From assembly GCF_001949145.1 (NCBI RefSeq), contig NW_019091529.1, forward strand, positions 804,557 to 825,280: a stretch of 20,724 nt of DNA, in the 5' to 3' direction. A program made the position numbers and the translations under genes. This DNA comes from Acanthaster planci (taxonomy: Eukaryota > Echinodermata > Asteroidea > Valvatida > Acanthasteridae). Below the pieces are notes generated by a model that was not told the origin of the DNA, made no database searches, and saw only the letters and a program-made list of their open reading frames with translations. Positions 18,068 through 20,724 of the stretch are shown piece after piece (positions within the stretch are counted from its first letter, which is position 1; every line of letters starts with the position of its first letter).

Positions 18068-18660
18068 GGAATATGGCACTGCATTCATTGATTTTGGAGT
18101 GTTTGAATTTACTGGGAGTTTTAGAGAGAGGGCACTGTGCTTCACTTTGCAAATGTAGCAAGATGGCTCAGACTGACACTGGCAGGCATAACAATTGAAC
18201 CAAGGCACATCCACTGGGATGTGTGTTGTAAATGAGGTATCAAGGACAAATCATGGGAGAAGGTTCTGGAAATGGAAGAGGTAACGGGTCTCTGGGACTT
18301 CAACATTCAACTGGACCATGTTATCTAACAGAGGCAGTTGGATGTTCTGCTTAAGGAAGTGGAGTTGTGTCACATTATGTTGCTGTGCCCAGTGATAAAA
18401 GGATAACAAGCAAGGCAAAGGAGGTCTTGAAGTACCAGGATTTTGGAACAGAAAGATGAAGGAACCTTGTAAGCTGTGGAAGTCAAGGAGAAGGTCATTT
18501 CCAGTTGTTGTGAGGGCAGTCTGAATATCATTCCCAGGTCTTTGGAGAAACATCTTTACAAGATTACCACGACTGCCGAGATGATATTGTCGTAGATGGC
18601 AGGTTTCCTTGGGACTGCCAGAATTTTACAGAAGACGCTCGAGATCTGAGGCTGCTACAT
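18068..18660 (+). pseudogene. R2/NeSL-like retrotransposon, resumed motif A flank and C-terminal endonuclease
   Basis: It opens with MALHSLILECLNLLGV (18073 on), the sequence that normally follows the DYKKAYD box in this family. It then jumps to CSKMAQTDTGRHNN, so most of the RT palm and thumb is deleted. Next, in a shifted frame, come IHWDVCCK, GIKDKSWEKVLEMEEV, LWDFNIQLDHVI, then KEVELCHIMLLCPVIKG, KEKVISSCCEGSLNIIPRSL and FLGTARILQKTLEI. These follow the family's REL-type nuclease and tail (HW..C, VLENE, LWDFNIQTDHVIEARRPD, IIDIAVPGD, VIPVVVGALG, LLGTARILRK). The RPD catalytic triplet reads QLD, and at least five in-frame stops are present. Confidence 0.82.
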
Positions 18661-19189
18661 GTAGATGCAGCTTGACTATTTTCTAGTAGTACATGCACAC
18701 AGTTTAATGTTGACATGTAAAGTTGAAGGCTGAAGCATGAACACAATGGGAATCGTTTGAACACGAGTGCACTTCACTGAATTTGCTGACAAATTGGGAA
18801 ACACGTTTTACAAAGCAAGGTTGTACATTACAAATAGGTATGCATAAATGTATGTACATACTGGCCACCTGAAAAGGCAAAGGTATGATCATTTAAAGAT
18901 CAATATCACCTTTTAGACGTCAGAGAAAGTGTTCAAAAAGGACTTCTTTCAAGGCTTCACTTCAAAAATGAAAAATCTGTGTAGCAGTGCAAGACGTCCT
19001 TATTTACCCAGTAACTTTTATTTGCTTGGATTTTCAGCGATTGCAAAAAAGATCATATAAATCAAAGAATCGGTCCATGGATATGGAATTTACTATCAAT
19101 TATTTATCTTTTTTTATCTCATTTCAAATAATTGTCAGAATAGGAAGTACATGTACAGTAAACATGGGTATGTTAATTTTGTAACTATC
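18661..19189. other. Intron sequence without recognised features
   Basis: No exon or transposon protein was recognised. It includes TACATGTA near 18656 and 19148 and AT-rich stretches. Confidence 0.45.
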
Positions 19190-19385
19190 TTTGATGATCT
19201 TTCAACATTTTTATGACAGTTGGGTCATTATATATGCTCTATTATGCTTTATTTTTTCACATCTTTACTCCTTGAATTTATTTTGTTGTCATAGTATTCT
19301 TCTTGTACTGTATTTTTGTCCTATTCTATACGTGGCATTACAGAAATAAATGTTGTTGAACTGAAATTGAAATTGAATTGAATTA
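19190..19385 (+). mobile_element. LINE-like 3' end with an ATTGAA-type tail
   Basis: T-rich untranslated-type sequence leads to AATAAATG and then a short tandem tail CTGAAATTGAAATTGAATTG (19361-19380) continuing AATTA. Many invertebrate non-LTR elements end in an AATAAA-like signal plus a short microsatellite tail of this style. No coding part is attached, so this would be a 5'-truncated copy. It ends 7-8 bases before the next exon. Confidence 0.4.
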
Positions 19386-19392
19386 TATTCAG

Positions 19393-19579
19393 CAGGACCA
19401 AGCCTTCCTGAGCCAGGCAGCAAAGCACTGAGGAATGTGAAAGCGAGCACTTCAAAGCCTCATGATGAAGTTGATGTAATTGATTTGTGTGATGGAGATG
19501 ACATTACTCCCATGGAAGATGACCAAGATGATGTGATAGAATGTATTCAGAAGAATCCTAGCTACCACATACAAGATAG
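19393..19579 (+). CDS. SETDB1-like exon D (acidic segment with SUMO-interaction-like motif)
   Basis: This is a 187-bp exon with tandem acceptor ATTCAG|CAG| (start 19393 or 19396, both in frame) and donor GATAG|GTATCT, phase 1 in and phase 2 out. It reads GPSLPEPGSKALRNVK, then HDEVDVIDLCDGDDITPMED, DQDDVIECIQKN and PSYHIQD. DVIDL flanked by acidic residues is a classic SUMO-interaction pattern. Human SETDB1 has an IIEI-type motif followed by acidic residues at the equivalent place, just before the Tudor region, where SUMO binding links it to SUMOylated corepressor. The codon phases match both neighbours. Confidence 0.75.
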
Positions 19580-19627
19580 GTATCTATATATTGACTGATA
19601 TCTCTTTGTAATTAACATCAACCACTT

Positions 19628-19965
19628 GCTGCCGGGGAACCCCGTTTCGAGCAACATGGATTTATACGCAGAGCTGGGGTGCCCAAAATGGGACAAAAGA
19701 GCTGCTGTGTGTAACAAAAGGCTGTACTCGGAACAAAAGACCTGCTGCTGGGAGTTGCCATCATTTTTCAACTTGCATTTTTCAAAGGTAATCTGTCACT
19801 GTTTTTAAACAGTATACCACTGTTTCAGACATGGGTTGCCCGCGGATTAGCACCGCAGACAAAAGTGCTCTAGGCCCCATGGACTGGAGACAAAGGAAAT
19901 TACGCAACACCTTACAATTCTGGGCTCTCTTTACAGGGCGGCAGGCCTGGCTGAAATATTCAGGA
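19628..19965 (-). repeat. Interspersed repeat, copy B (inverted partner of 1156-1488)
   Basis: This is the reverse complement of the same family as copy A. It fills most of the intron immediately after exon D, starting 48 bases past the donor. Conserved blocks on the minus strand include AAAGAGAGCCCAGAA, AGAGCACTTTTGTCTG, GGTGCTAAT, GATGGCAACTC, GGTCTTTTGTTCCGAGTAC and ACGGGGTTCCCC. The two copies are 18 kb apart. Confidence 0.75.
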
Positions 19966-20432
19966 GTCAGTGAAGGTTACCTGTCAGTTTAGAATAGCTA
20001 CCAAAGAGTCATTCGTGTGGGTGTAAACATATGTTAAATGAAATGATGAATTTTTGAAGAATTTTGAAAACTGAAAGTCTTGAAAATCACCCGTATGAGT
20101 GCACTGCTTTTTTAAAAGTACCCAGCAGCATGTGGTTAAGGCAACTCAGTTTCACTTTTGACCTGGATTTCAAGCCAAGCCAGATCATGTTCTGATCTGT
20201 AGTGCTGTTTAATTCACCCTAGAACTGTTTGGTCCATGGGCAATCTTTTTGTTTGTTATTTTTGCACAATATCTACTTTTCCTATAAAGCCAAGCTCGTA
20301 AATTCATTCATTGAATTGAATTACATTTAATAGAAATACTGAGCTGCCACATAGTATTGTTTTTAACCTGAATTGTATTCAGTGCTAGTTTAAGCAAAAT
20401 AGAATGAAAGTAGTTCGGTTGATTCTGACCAG

Positions 20433-20565
20433 TTTTGATACAAATGTTTTTGTTGATACATATAGTTCAGTTAAGCTGACCCAAGGCACCAGAGTTCTTG
20501 CTAAAAAAGGTAGCACATGGAACAACGCAACTATTGTCAACATTATCAAGGATAACAATGGACAG
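20433..20565 (+). CDS. SETDB1-like exon E (first Tudor domain, N-terminal half)
   Basis: The exon encodes FDTNVFVDTYSSVKL, then TQGTRVLAKKGSTWNNATIV and NIIKDNNGQ, ending at donor GACAG|GTACAA in phase 0. The pattern G.RVLAKK...TW..ATIV.I matches the first Tudor repeat of SETDB1 (human SMRILGKKR.KTWHKGTLIAI), which with its neighbours reads histone H3 marks. The chosen acceptor TTGATTCTGACCAG| has the best pyrimidine tract. Acceptors before 20403 (ATAG) and 20466 (ATATAG) preserve the same phase and cannot be excluded. An in-frame TAG at 20386 rules out a start further upstream. Confidence 0.72.
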
Positions 20566-20636
20566 GTACAAACCATTATGTGCATCAAGAATATGCATTG
20601 AGTGTATGTATTATACACTGTAGTGACCATTATCAG

Positions 20637-20724
20637 GAAATTAGGAGTTCCAGAGACAGCAAAAGGTTGATGACCTTCTTCCGGGCACACGACGATATGC
20701 ACCAGCTTGAAGTAAGCATGAGGA
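20637..20724 (+). CDS. SETDB1-like exon F, partial (end of Tudor 1, start of Tudor 2)
   Basis: Acceptor TATCAG| is followed by a phase-0 frame reading EIRSSRDSKRLMTFFRAH, then DDMHQLEVSMR, to the window edge. This is the only one of the three frames open to the end. In SETDB1 the strand pair K-V-K-F..KG..LL is followed after a short linker by ADKLYVGSRV, the start of Tudor 2; DDMHQLEVSMR fits that position. A GTAAGC donor-like site at 20712 would end the exon at codon 25, but read-through fits the Tudor 2 pattern better. The rest of the gene, including the methyl-CpG-binding-like and SET domains, lies outside the window. Confidence 0.58.

Overview
This is eukaryotic, intron-rich, AT-leaning DNA that fits a marine invertebrate genome assembly. 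The palindrome TACATGTA occurs about 33 times by eye, TACCGGTA occurs at least four times, there is a 184-base assembly gap, and most of the space is decayed transposons. Word usage and transposon mix recall lancelets, echinoderms, hemichordates or molluscs, but the species cannot be fixed from the sequence. No rRNA, tRNA or CRISPR array was seen.

The only host gene I can support is on the + strand. It is a chain of six exons (8866-8967, 10425-10497, 11330-11793, 19393-19579, 20433-20565, 20637 to the window edge). Every junction has GT-AG signals and compatible codon phase. The conceptual product matches the N-terminal half of SETDB1-type histone H3K9 methyltransferases: a helical N-terminal segment, an acidic low-complexity linker with a SUMO-interaction-like VIDL motif, then the start of the tandem Tudor region. 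The 5' end is not identified. A CpG-rich promoter-like stretch at 1-430 is a possible but unproven start. The SET domain lies beyond the right edge.

Left part (1-8860): a promoter-like block; one copy of an interspersed repeat (1156-1488) whose inverted partner is at 19628-19965; a non-autonomous hAT-like element (1596-2448) with CAGTGTTG ends and two arrays of GAGTAC-type subterminal repeats; a short minus-strand LINE remnant; a minus-strand Penelope-like element (3905-5765: reverse transcriptase, GIY-YIG endonuclease, 3' region) broken by foreign DNA; a Tc1/mariner transposase remnant abutting it (5761-6250); and three tandem arrays (about 120 bp, 22 bp and about 70 bp units).

Right part: the 7.6 kb intron 11794-19392 holds nested retroelements in the same direction as the gene. 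An R2/NeSL-like (REL-endonuclease type) non-LTR element begins near 13060. It is split inside reverse transcriptase motif A by a DIRS-like tyrosine-recombinase element (about 13732-18067) and resumes at about 18070-18660. The DIRS-like element has inverted termini, a third internal copy of its terminal sequence, a diverged minisatellite and a decayed recombinase. A LINE-like 3' tail abuts the acceptor of the next exon. All mobile-element genes seen are broken by stops and frameshifts.
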